From contig BNUU01000023.1 in the NCBI GenBank assembly GCA_025997595.1, positions 1 through 29,988 on the forward strand: a DNA stretch of 29,988 nucleotides, written 5' to 3'. The DNA comes from Spirochaetia bacterium (GTDB lineage: Bacteria; Spirochaetota; Spirochaetia; Treponematales; Breznakiellaceae). The position numbers and the translations under genes are program-made. The first letter of the stretch is position 1, and every line of letters begins with the position of its first letter. Shown piece by piece: positions 1 through 8,626 of this stretch. Below the pieces are notes generated by a model. The model had not been told where the DNA came from. It saw only the letters and a list, made by a program, of their open reading frames with translations, and ran no database searches.

Positions 1-1310
1 GCGCAATAAAAGACATTCTTGCCGAAAGCCATGAAATGAGCGAGGACGGGAAGCAGATAAAAGTAAAACTGCGGGATAATGTCTATTTCCATGACGGTAC
101 CAAGCTGACTTCCGAAGATGTCAAGTTTACCTACGACACCCTTGCGACCCGCCCCCTTGGCATTGCGCTGCTTATTAACTATGACCATATTGAAATAATA
201 GACGATTTAAACTTTATTATTCATATGATCGCTCCCTTTGGGCCGATTCTCAACTCCCTTTGCAGCCGGGTAGGTTATATTTCGAGCAAAGCCTATTGGG
301 AAAAGGTTGGGGGTTTTGATGGTTATAATGCTCATCCCATAGGTACCGGGCCCTATAAGTTTGTCAGCGCCCTCTCCGGGGATTCCATTGTTTTTGAACG
401 GAATGAAAATTATTTCCGCGGAAAACCGGCCTTTAAAAAAGTTACGCTGAAAATAGTGCCCGACGTAAATACCGCAGTGGTGGCGGTGGAAACCGGGGAC
501 GCCGATGCCTCCATGCAGATTCCCATTGACAGTTTGATCGACCTGAATAATCCCGATGTTGTCTGGGATGTCGCATCCGATCAGGCCGGCGGTTTATTCG
601 GATTCAACTTCCTGCCGGATAAGTGGGTGGCCAAGGATCTTAATTTCCGCAAAGCGGTACAGTATGCCATCAACAAGGATGATATCAACGAAGGGGTGTT
701 CTACGGCAAGACTGTTACCATAGATATCTATGGGGCGCCTACCTACAGCGCCAGGCCTCCCGCCGGCTCCTATCATACCTATACCTATGACCCGGCCAAG
801 GCCAGGGAATTCCTTAAGGCTTCCAACTATGACGGCCGTGAATTCCGGGTGGTAACCTGGGCAGGGCATAGTGTGGAAAAAGTTTGTCAGGTTATCCAGG
901 CGAATCTTCAGGAAGTTGGCATCAACATGAAGGTTGTCGCGGTTGATACCCCCACTTATTGGGATATACTCCGCAGAACCGGGGATCATGATGGATATAT
1001 GCATCCCTCCGGCGCTTCCACCTGGGATATGGATGGTTTGAACTACTACCTTTATGGTATGTATTCCATGAAGGAAATAGAGTTTCCCCATGGTAAGGAG
1101 CTGAACGATTATATTCTGGCAGCCCGGGTCGAGCCGGATATCAACAAACGGGTTGAGTACTACATCAAGATGTGCAATATCCTCAATGATGAAGTGGTAC
1201 AGATCAGTACCCACATGGATCTGAATACCGTTCTGTACCGCAAGGGGCTCAAGGGTGTAAAGGCCGATTATATGCAGCCGGTGTACCGGTTCTATGATTG
1301 GAGCTATTGA
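1..1310 (+). CDS. ABC transporter substrate-binding protein, SBP family 5 (oligopeptide/dipeptide type), 5' partial
   Basis: Periplasmic solute-binding protein of an Opp/Dpp-type importer; it captures the ligand and delivers it to the permeases encoded next. The reading frame is open from base 3, so the start and signal peptide lie upstream of the window; about 435 residues are visible of a family that usually has 500-600. The fragment opens with the family's LAES-x(3)-SEDGK-x(3)-KLRDNVYFHDG stretch and continues through SEDVKFTYD and GTGPYKFV, all typical of family 5 binding proteins. It ends in an aromatic-rich tail (YRFYDWSY). It heads a five-gene importer followed by two permeases and two ATPases. 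The ligand cannot be read from sequence: family members bind peptides, nickel, opines or plant oligosaccharides. The closeness of a glycyl radical enzyme module suggests a catabolic substrate, but that is inference. Confidence 0.93.
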   Translation, partial: AIKDILAESHEMSEDGKQIKVKLRDNVYFHDGTKLTSEDVKFTYDTLATRPLGIALLINYDHIEIIDDLNFIIHMIAPFGPILNSLCSRVGYISSKAYWEKVGGFDGYNAHPIGTGPYKFVSALSGDSIVFERNENYFRGKPAFKKVTLKIVPDVNTAVVAVETGDADASMQIPIDSLIDLNNPDVVWDVASDQAGGLFGFNFLPDKWVAKDLNFRKAVQYAINKDDINEGVFYGKTVTIDIYGAPTYSARPPAGSYHTYTYDPAKAREFLKASNYDGREFRVVTWAGHSVEKVCQVIQANLQEVGINMKVVAVDTPTYWDILRRTGDHDGYMHPSGASTWDMDGLNYYLYGMYSMKEIEFPHGKELNDYILAARVEPDINKRVEYYIKMCNILNDEVVQISTHMDLNTVLYRKGLKGVKADYMQPVYRFYDWSY

Positions 1311-1328
1311 TCATCCAGAAAGAATCAT

Positions 1329-1357
1329 ACCGTCCCGGCATAAGACGCCGGGACGGT
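1329..1357 (+). other. intercistronic hairpin between binding protein and permease genes
   Basis: A perfect 11-base-pair inverted repeat (ACCGTCCCGGC / GCCGGGACGGT) with a 7-base loop lies between the binding-protein stop and the permease ribosome-binding site. It is followed by only three T residues and then the GGAGG site, so it is not a strong intrinsic terminator. Such hairpins after binding-protein genes commonly stabilise the upstream message so that the binding protein is made in excess; that role is inferred here. Confidence 0.7.
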
Positions 1358-1373
1358 TTGGAGGACCTGTTCC

Positions 1374-2303
1374 ATGGTTAAGTATATTCTGAAACGGATA
1401 TTGCTGATCTTCCCGGTAGTTATCGGTATTACATTTTTTATCTACATGGTACTTGCACTGGCCCCGGGGGATCCGGTGGCACTCATTTTGGGACCCGAAG
1501 CAACCAGGGATGAGCTCGAAGCTCTGCGGCATGAGATGGGCCTGGATCAGAATGTTATTGTCAGATATTTAACCTACATGAAGTCGGTGGTACAGGGGGA
1601 TCTGGGGAAGTCCTGGCTTAACGCAAAGCCGGTAATGCTGGAATTTCGGCAGCGGATCCCCAATACTCTGGCCCTGGCTTCCAGTTCTTTGCTGATTACC
1701 ATAGTTTTTGGTATATCCTTTGGGATAATAGCAGCCTTGCAGCAGAATAAACCTCTGGATGGGCTTACCCTGGTTTTTGCCCTGGTTTTTGCCAGCATAC
1801 CAACCTTTTGGTGCGGTCTGATGATGCAATTGGTTTTTGCGCTGAAATTCAAATGGTTTCCCGCCATGGGGGTTGGGACTCTAAAACATATGGTGCTGCC
1901 TGCGGCTGCCTTAAGTTTGATTGGGCTTGCCAGCCAGATACGGATGACCCGGTCGAGTATGCTGGATGTAATTAACATGGATTATGTACGGACCGCCCGT
2001 GCAAAGGGAGCCGGGGAATTCCGGGTGGTAACCAGACATGTGATTCGGAACGGGTTAATGCCCGTGGTTACAAACCTGGGTCTCAGTTTTGCCAGCGCTC
2101 TGGGGGGCTCCATTATTACGGAGACCGTTTTTTCTGTGCCCGGGATCGCCAGTTTTATCATTAATGCTGTAAAGGCCAGGGATGTACCCGTTGTTATGGG
2201 GGTGGTTATCTTTGTTGCATTTTTTGTGGCGTTTGTTAACCTGATTGTGGACCTTATATATGCCTTTATAGACCCGCGGGTAAAAACCGGGTATATGTCA
2301 TAA
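1374..2303 (+). CDS. ABC transporter permease, DppB/OppB type
   Basis: Inner-membrane permease of the Opp/Dpp-type importer, 309 residues, a normal length for DppB. It begins MVKYILKRILLIFPVVIGI, the standard N-terminal membrane segment of the family, followed by the conserved LAPGDP motif. The EAA loop that contacts the ATPases is visible as RTARAKGAGEFRVVTRHVIRN near residues 200-225. About six membrane segments can be recognised. The ATG follows a GGAGG ribosome-binding site. The gene is third-party neutral about substrate: it sits between the binding protein and the DppC-type partner, and the five genes are best read as one operon. Identity as a family member is very secure; the transported compound is unknown. 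Confidence 0.95.
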   Translation: MVKYILKRILLIFPVVIGITFFIYMVLALAPGDPVALILGPEATRDELEALRHEMGLDQNVIVRYLTYMKSVVQGDLGKSWLNAKPVMLEFRQRIPNTLALASSSLLITIVFGISFGIIAALQQNKPLDGLTLVFALVFASIPTFWCGLMMQLVFALKFKWFPAMGVGTLKHMVLPAAALSLIGLASQIRMTRSSMLDVINMDYVRTARAKGAGEFRVVTRHVIRNGLMPVVTNLGLSFASALGGSIITETVFSVPGIASFIINAVKARDVPVVMGVVIFVAFFVAFVNLIVDLIYAFIDPRVKTGYMS

Positions 2304-2342
2304 AAATCGGTTGGTAATTTGCATTTTTAATTGGTGGGGGCA

Positions 2343-3227
2343 ATGACCGTTATGGGAAAGAAAAAAAAGAAACGTATCGCCGGCCAATCGCAGTTAGGTT
2401 TGATAATTTTTCGTTTTAAAAAAAATAAATTAGCCTGTCTTGGGGTGGTTTGCCTTCTGCTGATTGCTTTAATAGTTCTTACGGCGCCCCTGTATTTGAG
2501 TTACGACAAGGCCATCAAACAGGATATTCCCGTTAAATTTCAAAGCCCTAATCCGGAGCATCCATTCGGAACCGATCTCTTTGGACGGGACCTTCTGGCC
2601 CGGGTTGTATACGGCGGCAGAATTTCATTGTTCGCCGGGCTGGCGGTTATACTCTTATCCCTTATGGTGGGCGTTGTTTTCGGCGGCGTAGCCGGGTACT
2701 TCGGCGGGCGGGTTGATCAGCTTCTGATGAGGTTCATGGATATTTTTATGGCCATTCCTTATATGCTCCTCGTTTTGGCTATTGTCACTGCCCTGGGGGA
2801 GGGGACCAGAAATATGATCATTGCCCTCATGGTGAGTAATGTACCGGGGTATGCCAGAATTATCCGTTCTTCCATTATGACCCTGAGAAATCAGGAATTT
2901 GTTGAAGCCGCCAAATGCTTCGGGACGAGTAATTACCGTATTATCACCAAACATATCCTGCCCAATGGTATCGGCCCGGTTATCGTTACCGCAACCATTA
3001 CCCTTGGTTCTACTATCCTTGCCATTTCATCCCTGGGTTTTTTGGGGGTTGGTATTTCTCCTCCTACCCCGGAATGGGGCAGCCTTTTGGCGGATAACCG
3101 TTTTTATATCCGCTACCATCCATACCTGGGGCTTATTCCCGGGTTTGCAATTATGGTAACGGTAATGTGTGTTAATTTTATAGGCGATGGTTTACGAGAC
3201 GCCCTCGATCCCAAAATGAAGAAGTAA
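2343..3227 (+). CDS. ABC transporter permease, DppC/OppC type
   Basis: Second permease of the Opp/Dpp-type importer, about 294 residues. A lysine-rich cytoplasmic head (GKKKKKRIAG) precedes the first membrane segment (LGVVCLLLIALIVL). The family's periplasmic signature HPFGTDLFGRDLLARVVYGGRIS and the EAA loop (EAAKCFGTSNYRIITKHILPN) are present. Three starts compete: TTG 2331, ATG 2343 and ATG 2352. The GGTGGGGG ribosome-binding site at 2333-2340 rules out 2331, is close to 2343 and lies at a comfortable distance from 2352, so 2352 is a real alternative. Twelve bases separate its stop from the first ATPase gene, consistent with one transcript. Confidence 0.94.
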   Translation: MTVMGKKKKKRIAGQSQLGLIIFRFKKNKLACLGVVCLLLIALIVLTAPLYLSYDKAIKQDIPVKFQSPNPEHPFGTDLFGRDLLARVVYGGRISLFAGLAVILLSLMVGVVFGGVAGYFGGRVDQLLMRFMDIFMAIPYMLLVLAIVTALGEGTRNMIIALMVSNVPGYARIIRSSIMTLRNQEFVEAAKCFGTSNYRIITKHILPNGIGPVIVTATITLGSTILAISSLGFLGVGISPPTPEWGSLLADNRFYIRYHPYLGLIPGFAIMVTVMCVNFIGDGLRDALDPKMKK

Positions 3228-3239
3228 AGGCGGAAATAC

Positions 3240-4217
3240 ATGTCCGGACTGTTGGATATTAAAGATCTGTATGTACAGTACAATACCGATGATGGTGTGG
3301 TTTATGCCCTGAATGGGGTAAACCTCCGCCTTGAACGGGGAGAAAACCTCGGTCTGGTAGGAGAAACGGGGGCCGGAAAGACCACCCTGGCGCTGAGTAT
3401 ACTCAGGCTGCTGCCGGATCAGGTGGGAGAAGTTAAATCGGGCAGTATAGAATATGAAGGGCAGAATCTGCTTGGCCTGACAAAGAATGAAATGAAAAAA
3501 ATCCGGGGTGAGAAAATCTCCATGATTTTTCAGGACCCCATGACCAGCCTTAATCCGACAAAAACCGTCGGCCTGCAGGTGCGGGAAGTGCTTGACCTGC
3601 ATTTCAAGGAACTTTCTTCCTCTGAAAAACAGAAAAAGGTAGATCTTATGTTTCACATGGTTGGTATTCCTCCCGAACGGCAGCATGAGTATCCCTTTCA
3701 ATTTTCAGGGGGCATGAAACAGCGGATAGTAATTGCCATGGCGCTTATTGCAGAGCCGGCATTAATATTGGCGGATGAGCCTACCACCGCCCTTGATGTT
3801 ACGATTCAGGCGCAAATTCTTGCCCTTATGAGATTATTGCAGGCTGAATTTAATACAGCCATGATTTTGATAACCCATGATCTGGGAATAGTGGTTGATA
3901 TTTGTACCAAGGTCGCGGTAATCTACAGCGGGCAAATTATTGAAAGCGGAACCATTGAAGACGTTTATACTAAAACGGCAAATCATCCCTATACAGAAGG
4001 ACTTTTTAAATGTATTCCGGATCTAAAAACTGAATCGGCGCGTTTGACCCCTATTGTTGGCAGTATGCCTGACCCGGAGGAGCTGCCGGAGGGATGCAAA
4101 TTCTACGATCGCTGTAATTACCGGATGGATAAATGCAGGGACAGGGAACCGGGAAATTATGTCAATGGCACTCATAGCATAAAGTGTTACCTGTATGAAG
4201 AGAAATGGAGCAAGTGA
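3240..4217 (+). CDS. ABC transporter ATP-binding protein, DppD/OppD type
   Basis: First of two ATPases powering the importer, 325 residues, cytoplasmic. Walker A is GETGAGKTT, the Q-loop is in MIFQDPMTSLNP, the ABC signature is FSGGMKQR, Walker B is LILADEPTTALD and the switch histidine is in ITHDLG. After the nucleotide-binding core comes the C-terminal Opp/Dpp extension, with a cysteine cluster (C-x(5)-C-x(6)-C in the CKFYDRCNYRMDKC region) that in some family members has been reported to hold an iron-sulfur cluster. An AAAGGCGG ribosome-binding site precedes the ATG. Its stop is one base short of the next gene's start, indicating translational coupling with the partner ATPase. Confidence 0.95.
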   Translation: MSGLLDIKDLYVQYNTDDGVVYALNGVNLRLERGENLGLVGETGAGKTTLALSILRLLPDQVGEVKSGSIEYEGQNLLGLTKNEMKKIRGEKISMIFQDPMTSLNPTKTVGLQVREVLDLHFKELSSSEKQKKVDLMFHMVGIPPERQHEYPFQFSGGMKQRIVIAMALIAEPALILADEPTTALDVTIQAQILALMRLLQAEFNTAMILITHDLGIVVDICTKVAVIYSGQIIESGTIEDVYTKTANHPYTEGLFKCIPDLKTESARLTPIVGSMPDPEELPEGCKFYDRCNYRMDKCRDREPGNYVNGTHSIKCYLYEEKWSK

Positions 4218-4218
4218 T

Positions 4219-5169
4219 ATGAGTAATCCAATTGTAGAGACCCGGAATTTAAAAAAATATTTTAATGTTCCCAGGGGTCTGCTTCATGCGGTGGATGATG
4301 TGGATTTAACCATCAACCCTGAGGAAACCCTGGGGGTTGTTGGGGAATCGGGCTGCGGAAAATCCACCCTTGGCCGGGTTCTGCTCGGGCTTCTTGATAC
4401 CACCGAAGGTGAGGTGTTATACAACGGCGAAAGCATTTTTAACCGCAACGGCAAGAAGAAGGATCATATTTACAGTGAAATGCAGATGATTTTTCAGGAT
4501 CCCTTTACTTCATTAAACCCCAGACTTTCAATCCAGGATCTGATAGCGGAGCCAATAATTGTACGTAAAACGCTGCATACCAGGAACGAGATCAAAGACA
4601 AGGTACTGGAATTAATGGACTTAGTGGGATTGGCAAGAAGGTATGTCAATACATACCCCCATGAGCTTGACGGCGGGCGGCGTCAGCGGGTTGGTATTGC
4701 CCGGGCGCTTGCCCTGGACCCTAAATTTATTGTCTGTGATGAACCGGTTTCCGCATTGGATGTTTCCATTCAGGCTCAGATTTTAAATCTTATTATGGAT
4801 TTACAGGACAGCAAGGGACTGGCTTATATGTTCATTACCCATAACCTTTGTGTGGTTAAACATATAAGTACAAACATCATGGTTATGTATATGGGCAAAG
4901 TGGTGGAATACACCACCAAAAAGCTGCTCTTTGAAAAGCAGGCTCATCCCTACTCGCAGGCCCTTCTTTCTGCAATACCCCTGCCGGAACTTAATATAAA
5001 CCGCGAACGGACCATATTGAAGGGGGAGGTTTCGAATCCCATAAACCCGAAACCGGGATGCCGGTTTGCTCCCCGCTGCCAGTTCGTTACCGACAAGTGT
5101 ACCAGTCAGGAAATACCCCTTGTTGAAGTAGAACCGGGAAGAAAGGTTGCATGTACACTCTATATGTAA
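4219..5169 (+). CDS. ABC transporter ATP-binding protein, DppF/OppF type
   Basis: Second ATPase of the importer, 316 residues. Walker A is GESGCGKST, the Q-loop is in MIFQDPFTSLNP, Walker B is FIVCDEPVSALD and the switch histidine is in ITHNL. The signature helix reads ELDGGRRQR instead of the common ELSGGQRQR, so both the serine and the glutamine of LSGGQ are replaced. The C-terminal Opp/Dpp extension with its cysteine cluster (CRFAPRCQFVTDKC) is present. An upstream in-frame ATG at 4195 exists, but the GGAG at 4207-4210 is correctly spaced for ATG 4219, giving the usual MSNPIVETRNLKKYF start. This is the last gene of the importer; the first GRE module starts 49 bases downstream. Confidence 0.94.
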   Translation: MSNPIVETRNLKKYFNVPRGLLHAVDDVDLTINPEETLGVVGESGCGKSTLGRVLLGLLDTTEGEVLYNGESIFNRNGKKKDHIYSEMQMIFQDPFTSLNPRLSIQDLIAEPIIVRKTLHTRNEIKDKVLELMDLVGLARRYVNTYPHELDGGRRQRVGIARALALDPKFIVCDEPVSALDVSIQAQILNLIMDLQDSKGLAYMFITHNLCVVKHISTNIMVMYMGKVVEYTTKKLLFEKQAHPYSQALLSAIPLPELNINRERTILKGEVSNPINPKPGCRFAPRCQFVTDKCTSQEIPLVEVEPGRKVACTLYM

Positions 5170-5218
5170 GGCCCCATGGGAGGACCGGCGGACATCGGAT
5201 ACGGCAGCGGGGCGCCCA

Positions 5219-6121
5219 TTGAATGAGTTAAGCGCCGTTATAATGGATATCGACCATTTTGCCGTCCATGACGGGCCGGGAATCCGGACCAGTATCTTTT
5301 TTAAAGGCTGCCCCCTCCGCTGCGCCTGGTGTCATTCTCCTGAATCCCAGTCCGCCCTGCCCCAGGTTCTGTATACGGCAGCCCGCTGTATCTGCTGCGG
5401 TAAATGCGTCGGCGTCTGCCCAAAAAAGCTTCACCGTGTTGACCGGGAAGGTCATGTTTTTTCACAGGATGAATGCGATAGCTGCGGGATCTGTGTAAAG
5501 GCCTGCCCCCGGAACGCATTGAATATGGGCGGAAAAGAGAGGCCCCTGGAGGAAGTCCTGGAGGAAGCCGTTTCGGACGAGGTTTTTTTCCGCCATTCCG
5601 GCGGGGGCGTGACCTTAACCGGCGGAGAGGTACTGATGCAGGGGGCCTTTGTAACAAGGCTTCTCTCCGAGATAAAAAAACGGGATATTCATACGATCGT
5701 AGAGACTTCAGGATCCGGCAGTACGGAATACCTGCTCTCATTTGCGGATTCGGCTTCTCTCTTTTATTACGATTTCAAACTCGCGGATCCTGATAAATTC
5801 CGTTCCTATATCGGCCCCAACCCCGATCTTATATGGAATAACCTGGAGCAGCTGCGGAGAAAAACCGCCTCCATTGTCCTGCGGCTCCCCCTGATACCCG
5901 CCATTACGGACAATGAAGAAAATATTACCGCCCTTTATAAACTTGCCGGAGAATTAAAGCTCTCCCATGTTCACCTGCTTCCCTATAATTACTCGGCGGG
6001 TGCAAAATATGAATGGCTGGGGAAGGCCTATCCCCTGGTTCATCTGGAAAAAGCGGTCCAGTCCCCGGAGGAATTCCTTAAATTGGATCATGGGAATATT
6101 ACTGTTGAAATAATAAAATAG
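5219..6121 (+). CDS. glycyl radical enzyme activating enzyme (radical SAM), copy 1
   Basis: Radical S-adenosylmethionine enzyme that installs the glycyl radical on the partner GRE encoded just downstream; about 300 residues, cytoplasmic and oxygen-sensitive. The HDGPGIRT motif precedes the radical SAM cluster motif C31-x3-C35-x2-C38 (GCPLRCAWC). Between it and the core lies a ferredoxin-like insert with two four-cysteine motifs (CICCGKCVGVCP and CDSCGICVKACP), as in activases of dehydratase-type GREs but unlike the short PflA. The SAM-binding glycine motif reads TLTGGEVLMQ, with Val where Pro is usual; copy 2 has GGEP. TTG 5219 is chosen because it aligns with the start of copy 2 and avoids overlap with the ATPase gene; ATG 5243 is the alternative. 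The stop codon overlaps the first base of a 34-base palindrome. Confidence 0.93.
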   Translation: MNELSAVIMDIDHFAVHDGPGIRTSIFFKGCPLRCAWCHSPESQSALPQVLYTAARCICCGKCVGVCPKKLHRVDREGHVFSQDECDSCGICVKACPRNALNMGGKERPLEEVLEEAVSDEVFFRHSGGGVTLTGGEVLMQGAFVTRLLSEIKKRDIHTIVETSGSGSTEYLLSFADSASLFYYDFKLADPDKFRSYIGPNPDLIWNNLEQLRRKTASIVLRLPLIPAITDNEENITALYKLAGELKLSHVHLLPYNYSAGAKYEWLGKAYPLVHLEKAVQSPEEFLKLDHGNITVEIIK

Positions 6122-6154
6122 ACTTGTTCGATAACTGGAGTTATCGAACAAGTC
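6121..6154 (+). repeat. perfect 16-bp palindrome, family member P1
   Basis: Inverted repeat with 16-base arms GACTTGTTCGATAACT and AGTTATCGAACAAGTC and a two-base GG loop. It starts on the last base of the activating-enzyme stop codon and ends 21 bases before the GRE ribosome-binding site. The downstream sequence is TAATAATGC, with no T-run, so it should not be a strong terminator. Related palindromes occur near 9921, 9995, 13514, 14570 and 14643. It could act as an RNA hairpin setting the activase/GRE ratio or as a protein-binding site. Confidence 0.85.
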
Positions 6155-6188
6155 TAATAATGCTATATTATTTATGGAGGCAAATTGT

Positions 6189-8546
6189 ATGACAATTACC
6201 AGAGATGCCAGAGAAACGATGGCGGATTATTCTCTTAAAATCGGATCCAGTGCCCCTACGGCCAGGGTAACCCGTCTTATAGAAGCGACTCGTTCAAATA
6301 TGGATATCCCCAAGAAAGACATTACCGGTTACGGGGCGGTTTTAAACGAGGAAACCAGGGGCCTTCCCCTTATTATCCGCAAGGCCATGGCGGAAAAGAG
6401 AAAGCTGGAAATAATTCCGGTGGATATCTGGGATGATCAGATATTTGCGGGAACCTTTTCGTTTCCCAGGGAAAAATTGATAGCCTCCAAGGATCTGCCC
6501 GTATTTGCCTCCGAAGAGGAGCGCCGTGAAGGCGAGAAGAACGGTTTCGGTATTTATTCCATGTTTGGGCATATTTCTCCCAATTATCCGCGGCTCCTGA
6601 CCCTGGGTATTACCGGTATTCGGGAAATGATCCAAAAGCACCTGGCGGAACCGGGGCTGCCGGAAAAAAGCGCCGCCTTTCTGAAGGCTTCCCTTATATC
6701 CCTTGAGGGGTTCGAGATTTTTGCCAAACGTAACGCCGGGATGGTTTACAAGAAGGCCGAAGCGGAAACCAATCCCCGGCGGAAAGAAGAACTGCTCCGC
6801 ACTGCGGAAGCCCTTTCCCGCTGTCCCCTTAACCCTGCCCTTCATTTCTTTGACGCCTGTCAGGCCGCATGGCTCCTTCATGTGACGCTGCAGCTTACCG
6901 GAAGCCACTGCGCCGTCGGGCGGCCGGATCAGTACCTTTATCCTTATCTGGAAATGGATTTGGCAACCGGGGTGATGTCTGTGGACGAAGCCCAGGAAAT
7001 TATTGACTGCTATATGCTGAAATTTAACGAACGGACCCAGGATAACCATGTGTTTGCTGAACACATGGCGGAAATTGAACGTATACAGGCTGAAAATGAA
7101 AGACAATGGCGGGAACGGAAAGTAACCGACATCGGTCACGGGCAGCATTACAATGTCCGGGATGATATCGACGCCTACAATCACTGGCTCCAGAATATCA
7201 TGATCGGCGGCGTAAAGCCGGAGGACGGCAGCGATGCGACCAACTATATCACCGTTATGATGCTGGAAACCTTCAGGCGCCTGCGGATGACTAACCCGGT
7301 ACTGTCGATCAGAATCCACAAGAATACCCCGGAATGGCTGTACCATCAGGTTGCCCATACCTTAAAAACCGGCGGCGGGCTTCCGGCCATTTATAATGAC
7401 GAGGTGGTCCTTAAAGCCTATACCAATTTTGGCATAGATATACGTGATGCGCGGGATTATGCCAATAATGGCTGCTGGGAGATACTGCTTCCCGGAAGAA
7501 CCGATTTTTACTTTATTAAACTCAACGCCTTAAATTGCATGGAGTGGGCCTTAAACCGTGGTGTATGCCGTGTTGACGGCAAACAGGAAGCCCCCGACAT
7601 GGGTGATCCGGCGGACTTTCATACCTTTGATGTTCTGTATGACAAGGTGCTGGCGAATATTCAGTATGTGGCAAAGAGCGTGGCGGAACACTATGCAAGG
7701 ACCTTTCCCCTCCGCTCCTCCATCGCCCCGACCCCCTTCCTTTCCACCATGCTTGATGGTCCCATTGAAAATGGCCGGGATATGACGGATATGAGTACCC
7801 GCTTTGTTATCGGCGGGATTATTGCCGGTGGCCTAAGCCATGTGATCGATTCCCTTATCGCCATTGACAAATTGGTATACCGGGATAAAAAATATACCAT
7901 CACCGATATCGTCAAGGCTATAGAAAACAACTTTGAAGGTAATGAGACACTCTGGCATGATTTTTCCAGCTGCCCCAAATACGGTAGCAACGATCCCTAT
8001 GCCAATGGGATGGCAAAAAGGTTCATCTCCGATTACGGCGCCGTTGTACGTAACATTGACCGTGAAACCCCCAGTTTATTCATCATGCCCGGAGCGGGTA
8101 CCTTCTCCTGGTACATCGCGATGGGCGAAGCCTCCGGCGCCAGCGCCGACGGCCGCCGTTATGGCGAACCGGTAGCGAGTAATTTTTCTCCATCTGCGGG
8201 GGCAATGATTAAGGGGGTAACCGGGGCGCTTCAGTCATTCTGTCATCTGGATTTGGATCTGCTGCCCATAGGCTCTCCCCTCGATCTGGGTTTGGCGGAG
8301 CGTTATGTTGCCGGGGAAGCGGGGACCGAACGGCTGGTGGGGCTTATTAAGTCCTTTATTGAATTGAAGGGGAATCTGCTTACCATCAGCGTGGCGGATG
8401 TTTCCACCCTCAAGGAAGCCCAGCAAAATCCTGAAAAGTATAGGGATCTCCGGGTTCGTATGGGAGGCTGGTCGGCTTACTTTACCATGCTGTCTCCTGA
8501 ACAGCAGGCCCATCATATCAAGAAGAGTGAGTCAGGTTTCTTTTAG
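6189..8546 (+). CDS. glycyl radical enzyme of the pyruvate formate-lyase/diol dehydratase superfamily, copy 1
   Basis: Cytoplasmic glycyl radical enzyme of 785 residues, typical for the family. The thiyl-radical site is Cys429 in NNGCWEI, with Glu431 two residues on: the C-x-E arrangement of eliminases and decarboxylases, not the Cys-Cys pair of true pyruvate formate-lyase. The C-terminal radical loop is LRVRMGGWSAYF, with Gly760 as the predicted radical site; it departs from the common RVxGY form. Core motifs include HKNTPEW, KTGGGLPAIYNDE and ASADGRRYGEP. ATG 6189 is chosen over 6174 because the GGAGG at 6176-6180 lies between them. The activase lies directly upstream and an alcohol dehydrogenase downstream, so an aldehyde product is plausible. 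The substrate is not identifiable; candidates include diols, sulfonates and arylacetates. Confidence 0.92.
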   Translation: MTITRDARETMADYSLKIGSSAPTARVTRLIEATRSNMDIPKKDITGYGAVLNEETRGLPLIIRKAMAEKRKLEIIPVDIWDDQIFAGTFSFPREKLIASKDLPVFASEEERREGEKNGFGIYSMFGHISPNYPRLLTLGITGIREMIQKHLAEPGLPEKSAAFLKASLISLEGFEIFAKRNAGMVYKKAEAETNPRRKEELLRTAEALSRCPLNPALHFFDACQAAWLLHVTLQLTGSHCAVGRPDQYLYPYLEMDLATGVMSVDEAQEIIDCYMLKFNERTQDNHVFAEHMAEIERIQAENERQWRERKVTDIGHGQHYNVRDDIDAYNHWLQNIMIGGVKPEDGSDATNYITVMMLETFRRLRMTNPVLSIRIHKNTPEWLYHQVAHTLKTGGGLPAIYNDEVVLKAYTNFGIDIRDARDYANNGCWEILLPGRTDFYFIKLNALNCMEWALNRGVCRVDGKQEAPDMGDPADFHTFDVLYDKVLANIQYVAKSVAEHYARTFPLRSSIAPTPFLSTMLDGPIENGRDMTDMSTRFVIGGIIAGGLSHVIDSLIAIDKLVYRDKKYTITDIVKAIENNFEGNETLWHDFSSCPKYGSNDPYANGMAKRFISDYGAVVRNIDRETPSLFIMPGAGTFSWYIAMGEASGASADGRRYGEPVASNFSPSAGAMIKGVTGALQSFCHLDLDLLPIGSPLDLGLAERYVAGEAGTERLVGLIKSFIELKGNLLTISVADVSTLKEAQQNPEKYRDLRVRMGGWSAYFTMLSPEQQAHHIKKSESGFF

Positions 8547-8568
8547 GAGCCGGCGGCAGTAAAAAATG

Positions 8569-8604
8569 ATCCATGGCCCCGTTTTCCGCAGGGGGGATTT
8601 TTTT
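8569..8604 (+). terminator. possible weak or partial terminator after GRE copy 1
   Basis: ATCC and CCCC on the left pair with GGGG and GGAT on the right, with a four-base bulge (ATGG) and a 10-base loop, followed by a run of six to seven T residues. It lies between the GRE stop and the dehydrogenase ribosome-binding site, so it may lower dehydrogenase expression relative to the GRE. The bulge makes this tentative. Confidence 0.35.
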
Positions 8605-8626
8605 GTCAGAGAGAGGAGAAGGACGT

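Noticed and set aside
6342..7358. Open frame of 338 codons antisense to GRE copy 1
   Set aside because: Shadow of the GRE coding strand: no domain is recognisable and the opposite strand encodes conserved GRE motifs throughout.
6189..8546. Calling GRE copy 1 (or copy 2) pyruvate formate-lyase
   Set aside because: True pyruvate formate-lyase has adjacent active-site cysteines; here a single Cys is followed two residues later by Glu, as in eliminases and decarboxylases, and the activases carry ferredoxin inserts absent from PflA.
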